Source: Amoebophrya sp. AT5.2 (Eukaryota > Sar > Dinophyceae > Syndiniales > Amoebophryaceae). From it: 14,432 bases of DNA. Positions 1-7,840 of this stretch are shown here, one piece after another (position 1 is the first letter of the stretch; every line of letters begins with the position of its first letter). The position numbers and the translations under genes were made by a program. The stretch lies in NCBI GenBank assembly GCA_005223375.1, contig RXOD01005379.1, forward strand, positions 1-14,432, given 5' to 3'. Under the pieces are notes generated by a model. It was not told the DNA's origin and ran no database searches. It was given only the letters and a program-made list of their open reading frames with translations.

Positions 1-42
1 CTCTGAAACCGCCCGGGTGTTTCACACCCGGGCGGTTCAGAG
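1..42. repeat. GC-rich near-perfect inverted repeat (hairpin)
   Basis: Bases 1-20 and 24-42 are reverse complements around a 3-nt loop (ttc). The only mismatch is one extra A in the left arm, and the core is CCGCCCGGGTGT. The repeat sits in what should be the first intron of the TMTC-like gene, about 80 nt past its 5' splice site. It could be the end of an introner or MITE-like element or a structured intron segment. The left flank is outside the window, so no target duplication can be tested. Confidence 0.75.
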
Positions 43-81
43 CGCCTTGACGTAGTCGCCACCTAGTGCAGTCCGCCACCC

Positions 82-122
82 AAGTAGGGACCCATCACCT
101 AGCACTTACCAGCTCCCTACTT
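82..122. repeat. Inverted repeat beside the TMTC 5' splice site
   Basis: Bases 82-90 (aagtaggga) and 114-122 (tccctactt) are perfect 9-nt complements separated by 23 nt. On the minus strand the upstream arm covers the intron just inside the donor (G|GTAAGTAGGGA), so intron RNA could fold with the donor's downstream flank paired. A direct repeat (cacctag) also occurs at 60-66 and 96-102. The arms are seen directly; an effect on splicing is inference. Confidence 0.6.
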
Positions 123-124
123 AC

Positions 125-536
125 CATCTGGTCTCTCCCTAGCTTTGACTGCCCAGAACTTCCACACCACCAGATACAGCACGACGCTGTTCACCGCGTG
201 CAGCCAGGTGCTGAAGGCCCGAAGTGGCTGCGGCTTGATATCCCCCGCGTTCCAGAATTCGAGGCAGTACGACAGCACCGTGAGCGGCCGGTAGGACTTG
301 TGCGTCCACGCCCCCTTCGCCCACAGCGGATTGCCCCAGAAGTCATGACTGAAAACAGAGGTCCAGGACGACTCGTTCTTGGCGTCCTCGTTGCGCACGA
401 TGGCAAACAGTTCGTCGATGTACCACTCGCTGTAAAACAGAGAGCGGAAGTAGGGACCGACGGCGCATAGCAAGATGAGGGTAATCGGAAAGGTCTCAAA
501 CAGCCGAATGAGGGGAAGAAGCAACGACGCGACCAT
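125..536 (-). CDS. TMTC-like multi-pass membrane protein, first exon (partial)
   Basis: The product resembles the N-terminus of TMTC proteins (transmembrane and TPR repeat, GT-C fold O-mannosyltransferases of the ER). The visible 137 residues start at the ATG at 536. They contain a hydrophobic first segment (about 5-30), then a luminal loop with D41-E42 followed by AIVRN, the DFWG motif at 65-68 and HKSYRPLT at 79-86, and a second membrane segment (about 110-130). DFWG and HKSYRPLT are hallmarks of the TMTC loop; the usual Asp-Asp is Asp-Glu here. The exon ends in phase 1 at GATG|GTAAGT, and the open frame stops just after. The intron and remaining exons, including any TPR region, lie off the left edge. 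This is the last gene in the minus-strand array. The family call is fairly firm; substrate and activity cannot be judged. Confidence 0.82.
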
Positions 537-838
537 TTGGATGTGTTAGTTCTTTTCAACTCGCTGTTCCACCCTTTCGATGATCGCTATCGCTCCCCGA
601 ACCCCAAGATTTTCACGGTCACAAAAGAAAGAGACGCAGACAAAACGAAGCAACACGACAATGGAGCCACCGACGACCTTCAAAGCGGAAACGCGCGACG
701 AGATTTCTGCAACGACAGGCGTAGAAAGCCCACACTCTCGCGGTGGCGACGCTATCCAACGCTCGTTGGTACATGTACATGTCATCAAGTTGTCGTAGGA
801 GCTGCTTGATAAAAGGGACCGCAATTTCAAGTTTCGAT
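537..838. other. Intergenic gap between FKBP and TMTC-like genes
   Basis: About 300 bp separate the FKBP stop from the TMTC-like start, holding one gene's 3' UTR and the other's 5' leader. No convincing coding frame is visible. A 12-nt perfect palindrome, acatgtacatgt, lies at 771-782. No TATA box or polyadenylation signal can be assigned with confidence. Confidence 0.6.
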
Positions 839-1542
839 TCACATTTGCCTCGGTTCCATCCCGATGTGCAGCAACTCGATTTCAAACAGAAGCGTCGCAT
901 TCGGTGGAATCGGACCGCCGGGCGTACCTGTTTCGCATTCGTGCGCATTCTTCGATGAGGCAGCTAAAAATGAAGAAAAAGTCAGCCTAAAGAAACAGAC
1001 TCGGCACCTTCTTCTCCGTAAGCGTACGACGGTGCGCAGAGGAGTTCTGCCTTTTCTCCGATCTTCATCGATGCCACCCCGACATCCCACCCCGAGATTA
1101 CCTTTGCGAGTTCGTGTCGATAAGAACACTCATTGACGAGCTTATCGACTTAAGTACCTCGCCCTAGAACCTTGAGGTTGCGACGAGAGTAACCTAATAT
1201 TGCATCAAATCGATGAACGATAAGCGCACCGCAAAAAACTACGAGCCGCACAAGTACCTGTCCTGCCCCGATGACGAAGTCGAAGCCGTTCTTGCGATGG
1301 GGTTTCGGGATGGAGGAGTCAAAAACGGAGCCATCAGTGAGCTTTCCCGTGTAGTGGGCCCACACTTTCTCCCCCTTCTTCGGCTGGGCGCCCGTCCCTT
1401 CTTTAATCACCCTCTTCTTCAGCCCGCCGTCAGCCGACAGATCGATCGGGAAGTCCGATGACATCTTGTTCTTGTTCGCGTTGAGAGGACGGCTTTCGTT
1501 TCCCGAGTCGACGTTGTCCGCGCAAGAGCAACAACCGGACAT
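839..1542 (-). CDS. FKBP-type peptidyl-prolyl cis-trans isomerase (3 exons)
   Basis: This is a single-domain FKBP that catalyses cis-trans isomerisation of proline peptide bonds. Exons are 1542-1258, 1101-1008 and 927-839; together they give 468 nt, 155 residues and a TGA stop. Intron 1 (156 bp) runs CAG|GTACTT...AAAG|GTA and intron 2 (80 bp) runs GAAG|GTGCCG...ACAG|GTA. Both joins keep frame and restore family sequence. Active-site residues matched to FKBP12 are Y64 (HYTG), F74-D75, V96-I97, W100, Y123 (YAYG) and F141; IPPNATLLFEIELL closes the domain. About 45 residues precede the domain, starting MSGCCSC, which might be S-acylated (inference). A second in-frame ATG at residue 27 gives a 129-residue form. 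There is no N-terminal signal peptide, so a cytosolic or nuclear location is likely. The active site looks intact. Confidence 0.92.
1116..1149. repeat. Perfect hairpin inside FKBP intron 1
   Basis: gtcgataag at 1116-1124 and cttatcgac at 1141-1149 are perfect 9-nt complements around a 16-nt loop. The hairpin ends 14 nt before the intron's 3' splice site, where a branch point or pyrimidine tract would normally lie. No long polypyrimidine tract is visible there. Confidence 0.65.
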
Positions 1543-2615
1543 GCAGATGATGCAATTGCAATTTACAAAGAAATAGCTTCCAGAACTAAACTAGCGCCGG
1601 CGAGAGTTGTAGATTTCCTGTTTAGACAAAAGAGCGCGGCACTACCCAAATCGCACCCCCACATGGAGGATTGTTCGGCAGACACGTCGCCGCGAGCGAC
1701 CAAGCGATCAGAGGTACAGTACGCTACGTACACGTCGCGAGTTCGAACTAGAGACCTCCGCGTGAACGTGGAACGACGCCAAAAGCAGCTGGCAGGAAGC
1801 TTCACGAGGTGATCTCTGCAGTTGCAGGCAGGGCCGCTAGGCTCCACCAGGGAACCGCGAAACCGTGGGTCTGCCTCTGACCAGTCGGCAACAAATCATA
1901 CTAGGAACAACCGTTTATTGTTAGTTTTCACGCTATTCCTTTACTTCTTCGCTTTCGCACGAAATGAGATATAATTTGCTGACAAGAACAATAGAAATGC
2001 AGACATGATCCATTCATATTATACGCAGAGGTAAGGACCGGTTCACTTCGCAGGACGCAGGGGGTAAGAGAAAAGCATCTTGCTCTGAATCCTTCTCCGC
2101 AGGGTAGACATTTGGACATTAAACAAAATAGAAGGGTAGCTCTGCGTGTGCTCAAGTAGTACTATTGTACGTACTACTAGACCTAGTGTACGTGAATGAA
2201 CCCGAAGTTCCGCGAGCTACTGTCGGGCACTCGACTCGTCCAAAAAGATGGGTACAGGATGTAAATTCCCTCGTAGCGATCGGTCCCGCACCCTATTGTA
2301 CCAAAAGGTAGAGTACAGTCTGAGATCGTGCAAGGTTCTACAGATTTCATGCTACAAGCTCGGGGTAGTCGTCGACTGCTTATAAGTGAGTGTTCTTGCG
2401 TATCAAAAACCAAAACTTGGTGCCACTAGCGCATGCGCAAAAAGAGTGTCTACGGATATAATTTCAGAAGCTAACCGAGAGCAGAAGCCGCCCACAACGT
2501 CTAACCACTTCTCAGAAATCTTCACACTTCGAAATGATCTGCGCACGTCATCCGTCGAGTTTCAGCTTCACGCGACAAACAACGCGCATCAATTTATCGC
2601 AAAGCCAAACCACTC
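1543..2615. other. 1.07 kb intergenic stretch upstream of FKBP
   Basis: The short open frames here (the longest under 100 codons) have no recognisable motif, and base composition is nearer 45-50% GC than in the genes. It probably holds the 3' UTR of the ubiquitin-like gene and the FKBP promoter and leader. An 8-nt inverted repeat (agtagtac / gtactact) lies at 2155-2178. No tRNA or other RNA gene was recognised by eye. Confidence 0.55.
2155..2178. repeat. Short inverted repeat rich in GTAC
   Basis: agtagtac at 2155-2162 and gtactact at 2171-2178 are perfect complements around an 8-nt spacer that itself ends in gtac. It lies between genes. Its role is unknown, and it could be a chance short palindrome. 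Confidence 0.45.
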
Positions 2616-4536
2616 TCACCACAGCCTCCTCGTGTGGTGTATGTCTGGCAGTGACGAGTGTCTCGTCAGGCTCGCTGACGACAGTTTGGTCTCCGCCATC
2701 GCGCCTTTGTGTCTCTCCCTCGCATACTGCGATTGCTTTCGCACGTCCAAGTGCGCCGTGCTTCCTTTTCTCCTTCCGCCTCCATGCGCGTCCCGCATAA
2801 ACTCCGACTTGTCTTTCATCCGTTGTGTGTGCCAGTCCTTCCAGGCCTTGAAGACGTCGTCCGCCGTGAGATCCTTCCCCATGAAGACGCGCAGCGTCGC
2901 GGCGAGCTTCTTCGGCCCGCTGAGGCACTTGGACTGCCGCTCGAAGTAACTGCGCTTCTTTTCGAAAATTTCCCGGATCTTGGCACAGGCGTCGGGGAGG
3001 CAGTTTCGCTCGCGTACCGGCTGGAAGTCGTGGTAGTAAATCGTCGCGGAAAGGTCGCCTGCGTAGTCCTTCGCAAGAGAAGCAGAATCGCCGAGCGCTG
3101 TTGTTTGTAGTTTGATCCCGTTCCATTCGATTTGATAGTCAACGATTGATAATAGGGGTATGCCTATGTGCGTTCTGATTTAAATGTGAAAATGAAATGA
3201 AAACAAGCGCAAATGGTTGACATAAGTAGTCAACCTCTGAAAAATGCAATAAGTACGTTTCCCTGCTGTGGTCCATCTGGGCATGATGTGGTGTGGGTCT
3301 TTGCACCTCTGTGTTTTCGCGAAGTCGCGCAGCGTCTTCGATGGTTCCCGGTCTTTCACCGTCGCCTTTTTCAAGGACGATGATAAGGATGGCAAGTACT
3401 TATTGTTTTTCAACCGTGTTTTGAGCGGCGGCAGCGACGCGCGCCATTCGGTTTCGGTTTTCTCCTTGTGAGGCACGAGATCGATCGTCTGCCCGTGTTG
3501 AATCCCGTACGAAGCGATGTCCTTATTTCCGCAAAAATACGACTTCGCCTGCACATGCAGCAATCGGATGTCGCGCCCCTTCAGCCTGGTTTGAAGATTT
3601 GGTCGGTATGGGAATCAATGCGACTGCTGAGCCTTCACTGTGCGGAGAAAGAATAGATGTGAGAAAAACAATGCGAAGAATGATCAAACGCAAAGTACTT
3701 GTATAAGATTTAAGAAAGTAGTACCCAGTGAGGTCCGCGAGTCTGTTTTTCAGGCTCGGGCTGGAGTCCCTCTTTCCCGGTACGTAGCCTTCGATTCCTT
3801 GTTTCAAGGTGTTCCCCTTCAGATCCCGTGGCGTTCGTGGCGCGGAGACCGGCAGCTCGGGATCTACGGTCAACTTGATGCAGTCTCCCGAAAACGGCAG
3901 CAACACGTTCACATCGATGTCGTAGTCCTTCGCAGCGCAATTGCGTCGCCCATCCGGACACGGCACCGGCATCGTCCTGATATTGGGATTTGCATTTGAT
4001 GTTTGCGCTTGTCCACGACCCTACGGTGTCGAAGTCGATGAATCGATGCCTCCTAGTGGATCGAGCAGTTCGGAGCCACAATGTATTAAAATTAAATGTT
4101 CGTTCTTCCTATCACCGAATATCGTGAACAAGTTCATAAAAGTATACAGTAAGCCAATCAAAATAGATTGAGACCTGTCCATATTTTCTAGCTTTGCCCC
4201 TCCAAACTTGATTGGTTTTCCTTCCCTTTTCCGTTTTCTTCGTTCGCTGCGCCAGTACTGCGCTTCTAGTTCGCGTTCTGGCAACTCCTTTGCCGATCCC
4301 CACTCGCGGATGCAGTCCGGCTCTGGCGGTTCTTGGTACTCGTCGCGCACTCTGCTCCCCTTGGTGCGGTAACTTCCCTTCCCCTTACTGGACGCCGACG
4401 CGGCCGCGAGACCCGCGTCTCGGAGGAGCGTAGGCATAGAGGCAGTGTTGGGGTTCATACCGCCTTTCTGCGCGAGAGCGTGCACATACTCTTTCATGGC
4501 CTCGTCAGAGACCTGCAGAGCCGGAGAAAGAACCAT
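2616..4536 (-). CDS. Unrecognised protein with an embedded ubiquitin-like domain (4 exons)
   Basis: Exons are 4536-4175, 3976-3725, 3585-3257 and 3163-2616, giving 1491 nt and 496 residues with all phases matching. Introns are 198, 139 and 93 bp, with donors GTCTCA, GTACTA and GTACTT. Residues 1-121 are charged, with a basic cluster (RRKRKREGK, 99-107) that could be a nuclear signal. Residues about 142-243 look like a beta-grasp fold: a first hairpin (VNVLLPF...IKLTVDPE), then an approximately 30-residue insert (164-192), a helix (SLKNRLADLTG), RLL, and the ubiquitin-like ending IASYGIQHGQTIDLV (228-242). Residues 316-496 are basic and helical, with no family recognised. No Gly-Gly processing end is seen, so this is a domain-bearing protein, not a modifier. 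The role is unknown; an RNA-processing or ubiquitin-linked scaffold would be a guess. The stop is TGA. The intron joins are inferred from frame and the ubiquitin-like match. Confidence 0.72.
3215..3235. repeat. Perfect 7-bp hairpin in the third intron of the ubiquitin-like gene
   Basis: ggttgac (3215-3221) and gtcaacc (3229-3235) flank a 7-nt loop. The hairpin lies 21 nt inside the intron from its GTACTT donor at 3256. It is comparable in size to the hairpin in FKBP intron 1. Confidence 0.55.
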
Positions 4537-4807
4537 CCTCCCCGCACTTCTCCCACTCCGCTTCTACTATCGATTTCCCAGTCCCAGTATAACTTTACTT
4601 GACTAAAGTATTGCTGCAGTTTCAAAAGTCCAACGTGTTTTTCATCGTACAAACCTTGCCATATGCGTTGAAGTATGACGAAATTCCCGCTGTAGGCATT
4701 TGCCACTTCGTAGTCCCGCGCTGAATCCGAAGAAGTAAATGGCCAAAAAAAATGGGGAAAAAACAAGGGAGGAACGCCGGGTTAAGTCCTGGAGCATAAG
4801 AAAATCG
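4537..4807. other. Intergenic, upstream of the ubiquitin-like gene
   Basis: This is probably the promoter and 5' leader of the ubiquitin-like gene. No coding frame with recognisable features was found. A purine-rich run on the plus strand (aaaaaaaatggggaaaaaac) at 4744-4763 is the most biased segment. Confidence 0.45.
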
Positions 4808-5326
4808 TTATTGAAGAACTGAAGATCGACACGACGGATCACAAGATGGGTTGCTACGAAATCCAAATAAACGCCAAGAAAGCACGAAAGCAACTGCGGA
4901 CGATGCGGAATATGGGCCAGAGCTACCACGGACGCGAAAACGGAAACTAGTGCGGCACGGTGGGACGCAACTCAAGTACGTCGAAATTGGTGGGTCGGTC
5001 ACAAAGTCGAAGCGTGTGCTTGGCGGATGTGTCAAGGTCAGATCTAGGTCCACGAAGCTGTGAACACCTTTACGAAAAGTTGCCTTTTGTTTCACGGATG
5101 CGGCGCCGACAGTTGTGGAAGCAGTGCAATATTCAAACTCCCGATCGGTGGCGCTTACATCCTGATCCAAAATGGGTATGGTCAAACTCAGGTGAGGATC
5201 CACGATGCTGTGAACACGCATGCGAAAAGCTGCAACGTTTAGTCTCACGAATGCGGATGCGGCGCCGCCACTCACAGCGGTACTTTTTTCAAATTCATCC
5301 CGATCGGTCGCGCTTACCTCTGAGTC
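4808..5326 (-). other. In-frame open frame following the dioxygenase TGA, with degenerate repeats
   Basis: Directly after the TGA of the PhyH-type gene (5329-5327) the same frame stays open for about 172 codons, to a stop at 4808-4810. It contains two clear copies, and perhaps a third, of a 44-53 residue unit. Copies 1 and 2 share VSATDR, GAAS, FR and VHS.VD; the third keeps only TD and FR. Spacings between copies (150-159 nt) are multiples of three. It has no ATG near its upstream end, and no domain is recognised. It could be a readthrough extension, an exon reached by splicing, or a non-coding tandem duplication that is open by chance. Copies differ at first and second codon positions as well as third, so coding constraint is not proven. 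Confidence 0.35.
5019..5318. repeat. Degenerate tandem duplication, period about 150-159 bp
   Basis: Two diverged copies share blocks such as tccacgaAgctgtgaacac (5049 and 5199), acgaaaagttgc-like, atgcggcgccg, and cccgatcggtNgcgcttac (5140 and 5299). Landmark spacings are 150 and 159 bp, so copies differ by small indels. On the minus strand each copy begins with GTAAGCGC, which looks like a splice donor. Confidence 0.75.
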
Positions 5327-6394
5327 TCAATTGTTCTTTGCTCCCACTTCTGCTGCGTCCAGGTCGCGCGGGAATCGCGGGCCTGAAAAGCGGTACAGCA
5401 GCACCTCCTTTTCGTCCTCGCTTAAACGACCGAATTCCTCGGACTGTTCTAGCTTTTCGCGGATGGCTTCCGCGTCGACGACTTCCATTTTCACCCCGAA
5501 CGGCATGATCGCCTGCAGAAGCAGAACCGACCGGTCCGCCGACGTCGTGTTCCCGCCGCCCCGGTGTAGCAGTCGCCGGTTGAAAAAGAGACAGTCCCCC
5601 GGCTCCAGATCCGGGCAGGTACGCATCTCCGCTTCGGCTCGGTGTTGGACACTGACACACAATGCGTTACTATCCCCCTTAACCTTAATATCCGCGCCGA
5701 TGTTCAGCTGCATGGCGTCTCGGTCCACGGCCTTCCACGCGTGCGACCCGGGCACGAACTCCGTGGCCCCGTTTTCCGCCGTCACTTTCGTGAGCGCCAC
5801 CCCCACCTGCAGGCTGAAGTAGGGAAGCAGCTCCTCGAGGTGGAAGTCCGACTGGAACACTTTTGGCAGCGTGTCCGCCGTGTAGAAACCCGGAGGATAA
5901 TCGGTGTGCAGGTGCTGGCGAACGCCGCCGGGAACCACTGTGTTCACAGCGGCCGAGCCGATATGGTACTGCCCGAGAAAGCGGTCAATGATTCCGTTCA
6001 TAACCTCGTTCGTGAACAGGGGCACCAGCAAATGCGGCGGCAACTTCTCGGGCACGCGCCAAATGCGCTTGTTCACAGGAACGGCGCGCTTTTCATTTTT
6101 CTCGCTGCAATCCACCTCGGGGTGGCTGTTATTTGGTTTCTCTACTATGTCTGCGTCACTCGCCTGCGATCGAACACCGAAGTGGTCTTTCCGCGGGGAG
6201 CTGTCGTTTGCGTAAAAATCCTCCACCCACTGCAGGAGGGCGGCGATGAATGCAGGCGGGTAAACATTCCGCACCACTGCCACGCCAGGGCCGCTTTTGC
6301 TGAGGCAGGTGCGAACACGCTCGACGCCACCGGCCGCAGTGTGAAGATCTCCCGCGTCGAAAACCGGACACGCTTCGTGGCCAGGCGAAGGCAT
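5327..6394 (-). CDS. PhyH-like Fe(II)/2-oxoglutarate-dependent dioxygenase
   Basis: This intronless 355-residue protein resembles the phytanoyl-CoA dioxygenase (PhyH) superfamily. These enzymes use Fe(II), oxygen and 2-oxoglutarate to hydroxylate a substrate. The visible iron-binding set is H163-T-D165 (in QHLHTDYPPG) and distal H277 (in LLHRGG). R288 (ADRSVL) is placed to bind 2-oxoglutarate, and the conserved ATEFVPGSH segment lies between them. The ATG at 6394 is used because the frame has only a GTG upstream. No signal peptide is seen; a peroxisomal PTS1 is absent (it ends AKNN), arguing against a classical phytanoyl-CoA enzyme in peroxisomes. The substrate cannot be named. The frame continues open after the TGA (see the 4808-5326 entry). 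Confidence 0.88.
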   Translation of the reverse strand: MPSPGHEACPVFDAGDLHTAAGGVERVRTCLSKSGPGVAVVRNVYPPAFIAALLQWVEDFYANDSSPRKDHFGVRSQASDADIVEKPNNSHPEVDCSEKNEKRAVPVNKRIWRVPEKLPPHLLVPLFTNEVMNGIIDRFLGQYHIGSAAVNTVVPGGVRQHLHTDYPPGFYTADTLPKVFQSDFHLEELLPYFSLQVGVALTKVTAENGATEFVPGSHAWKAVDRDAMQLNIGADIKVKGDSNALCVSVQHRAEAEMRTCPDLEPGDCLFFNRRLLHRGGGNTTSADRSVLLLQAIMPFGVKMEVVDAEAIREKLEQSEEFGRLSEDEKEVLLYRFSGPRFPRDLDAAEVGAKNN

Positions 6395-6796
6395 CCTCGC
6401 GGAGCTGGTCTGCACACTCTATACAACTGCGAGCACTACGTCGTTTGTTGCAAGGGCATAGCTGCAGATGACGGTCGTAAGACCGTTATTCCGTGCGCAC
6501 GAGAACGAGATGATGCTTTGTGGATTCGCCGACCCCCCGCCCCCACTCCAAGTGATGAACTGAATGGTCTGCCCTGCGCCATCGATTCGCTCCGCGCTCG
6601 CTGGCGACAATTTCCTCGATAGCAAACGCCCGGGCGAACACCACGAACACCGTCGAAGCATGCGTGCGGAAATCTGCCGAGGCATTCAGCGGAGCGTTGA
6701 AAAAATCGGAAAGAGTGGGCCTTCACCTCCGTTGGCGCGCAAAAATAGATCCAGCCCTTTCTATAATCCGACAGCGCCGAAAAAGTCACGATGTCT
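6395..6796. other. 402-bp gap between ceramidase and dioxygenase genes
   Basis: Open frames here on both strands have no family features. The stretch should carry the ceramidase 3' UTR and the dioxygenase promoter and leader. No structured RNA or repeat stood out. Confidence 0.5.
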
Positions 6797-7840
6797 TCAT
6801 TTCTCCTTCTTTCCCTCGCCTGTCGTGGCCTCTATTTCGTACAGAACCGGAATCCCCAGCCACCCCGCGTGCCTGATCCGCCGCAACCGTGGGTTTTTTC
6901 GCAGCTCCATTCCAAGGCCCAGCAACTGGAAGCCGCACGCAGCCCCCAGGTGCCACGCCCACGAGTGCGTTTGGAACGGCCGCACGTGTTTGCATGCGAG
7001 CATCTCGGATACCCACACGGAAATCGCTGCGCCGTACACCACGAGGCCGGCAATACCCACCTTCCGGAAATCCCGCAGCTGCGGCGTCGGGGTTCTTCTT
7101 GCGGGCCCCGTCTTCATCTCGTCCTGTCCCTTCGTCCCAACGACGGCGCTATTCTTCTTCGCCGCGCTTGCCGGCGTGCACGGAGTCGTCGGGCGAGCTG
7201 AGACCGACTCCAGCGACGTCCCGGAGGAGCAAGGCTTACTATCGCATTCTGCAGCAGCACTGTGGTCCGTGTTTAGCGCCGCGTCGCCGTGGTAGCAGAG
7301 ATAGCCCATCCGTCCGAGCGAATAGAACTCGATCGGGGTGAAGAGGGCGTGAAACGCTTCAAAGTACTCGAAGTACTCGTAGATCACAAACAGCACCACC
7401 CCCGCCACGCAGATCCACCGAAGGAGTCGGTTATGTTCGAGGGCGGAAGTTTTCGAAGAATCCGGATTCAAGTTCCGGTCCGTCGCCGAGAAGTCCGCCA
7501 CCAAGGGGTATAGGCAGGCCAAGGCGCAGAAGACCATGGGCAGCTCGTCGAGTTTCTGGAAGCGGCGGTCCAGGAAGGCGTGCAGCCCCACGGAGCCGAT
7601 CGACTGCAGGCAGAACAGGCCCCAGATTATGCGCGTATTCCAGGTGCGCTTCGCGGACTCTGGTAGGCAGCAGCAGTACGTGTAGAGGCCGATGAAGAAC
7701 ATGGCAACTGCGGACAGCGAGTTCCACAGTTCGGCGACATACGGCGAGTAGACGTAGTTCGGCTCGCAAAAGTCGATGAGCGCAGAATGCGGCTCGTAAT
7801 GGCCGCGGATGCCGGAGAAATCCTTGTCCAGGTCGTTCAT
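6797..7840 (-). CDS. Alkaline ceramidase family membrane hydrolase
   Basis: This intronless 347-residue multi-pass protein belongs to the ACER/YPC1 alkaline ceramidase family (PF05875 type), which cleaves ceramide to sphingosine and fatty acid in ER or Golgi membranes. Calcium-site residues keep the human ACER3 order and spacing: D23-F24-C-E26-P-N28 (ACER3 has Trp at the second place) and E37 (AELWN). The metal and catalytic residues are S83, H87 and D98 (LDELPM). The C-terminal pair is H292 and H297 (HSWAWH), an HX4H where ACER3 has HX3H. A hydrophilic insert of about 75 residues (184-258, Ser/Thr/Ala-rich) separates late membrane segments and is absent from compact relatives. The C-terminus is Lys-rich (EGKKEK), compatible with ER retrieval. 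The start is the first in-frame ATG. Confidence 0.9.
   Translation of the reverse strand: MNDLDKDFSGIRGHYEPHSALIDFCEPNYVYSPYVAELWNSLSAVAMFFIGLYTYCCCLPESAKRTWNTRIIWGLFCLQSIGSVGLHAFLDRRFQKLDELPMVFCALACLYPLVADFSATDRNLNPDSSKTSALEHNRLLRWICVAGVVLFVIYEYFEYFEAFHALFTPIEFYSLGRMGYLCYHGDAALNTDHSAAAECDSKPCSSGTSLESVSARPTTPCTPASAAKKNSAVVGTKGQDEMKTGPARRTPTPQLRDFRKVGIAGLVVYGAAISVWVSEMLACKHVRPFQTHSWAWHLGAACGFQLLGLGMELRKNPRLRRIRHAGWLGIPVLYEIEATTGEGKKEK

Noticed and set aside
1563..2413. Three minus-strand open frames of 75-94 codons upstream of FKBP
   Set aside because: No motif, no coding-like composition and no join to a conserved neighbour.
5327..5329. TGA read as a sense codon (altered genetic code)
   Set aside because: TGA also ends the FKBP, ubiquitin-like, ceramidase and PPPDE genes at sensible C-termini, and TAA and TAG end others. 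A standard code explains the window.
6394..6415. Upstream start for the dioxygenase
   Set aside because: The codon at 6415 is GTG; the first in-frame ATG is at 6394.
5642..6622. 326-codon plus-strand open frame opposite the dioxygenase
   Set aside because: Antisense shadow with no recognisable domain; the opposite strand carries the HTD...H iron site.
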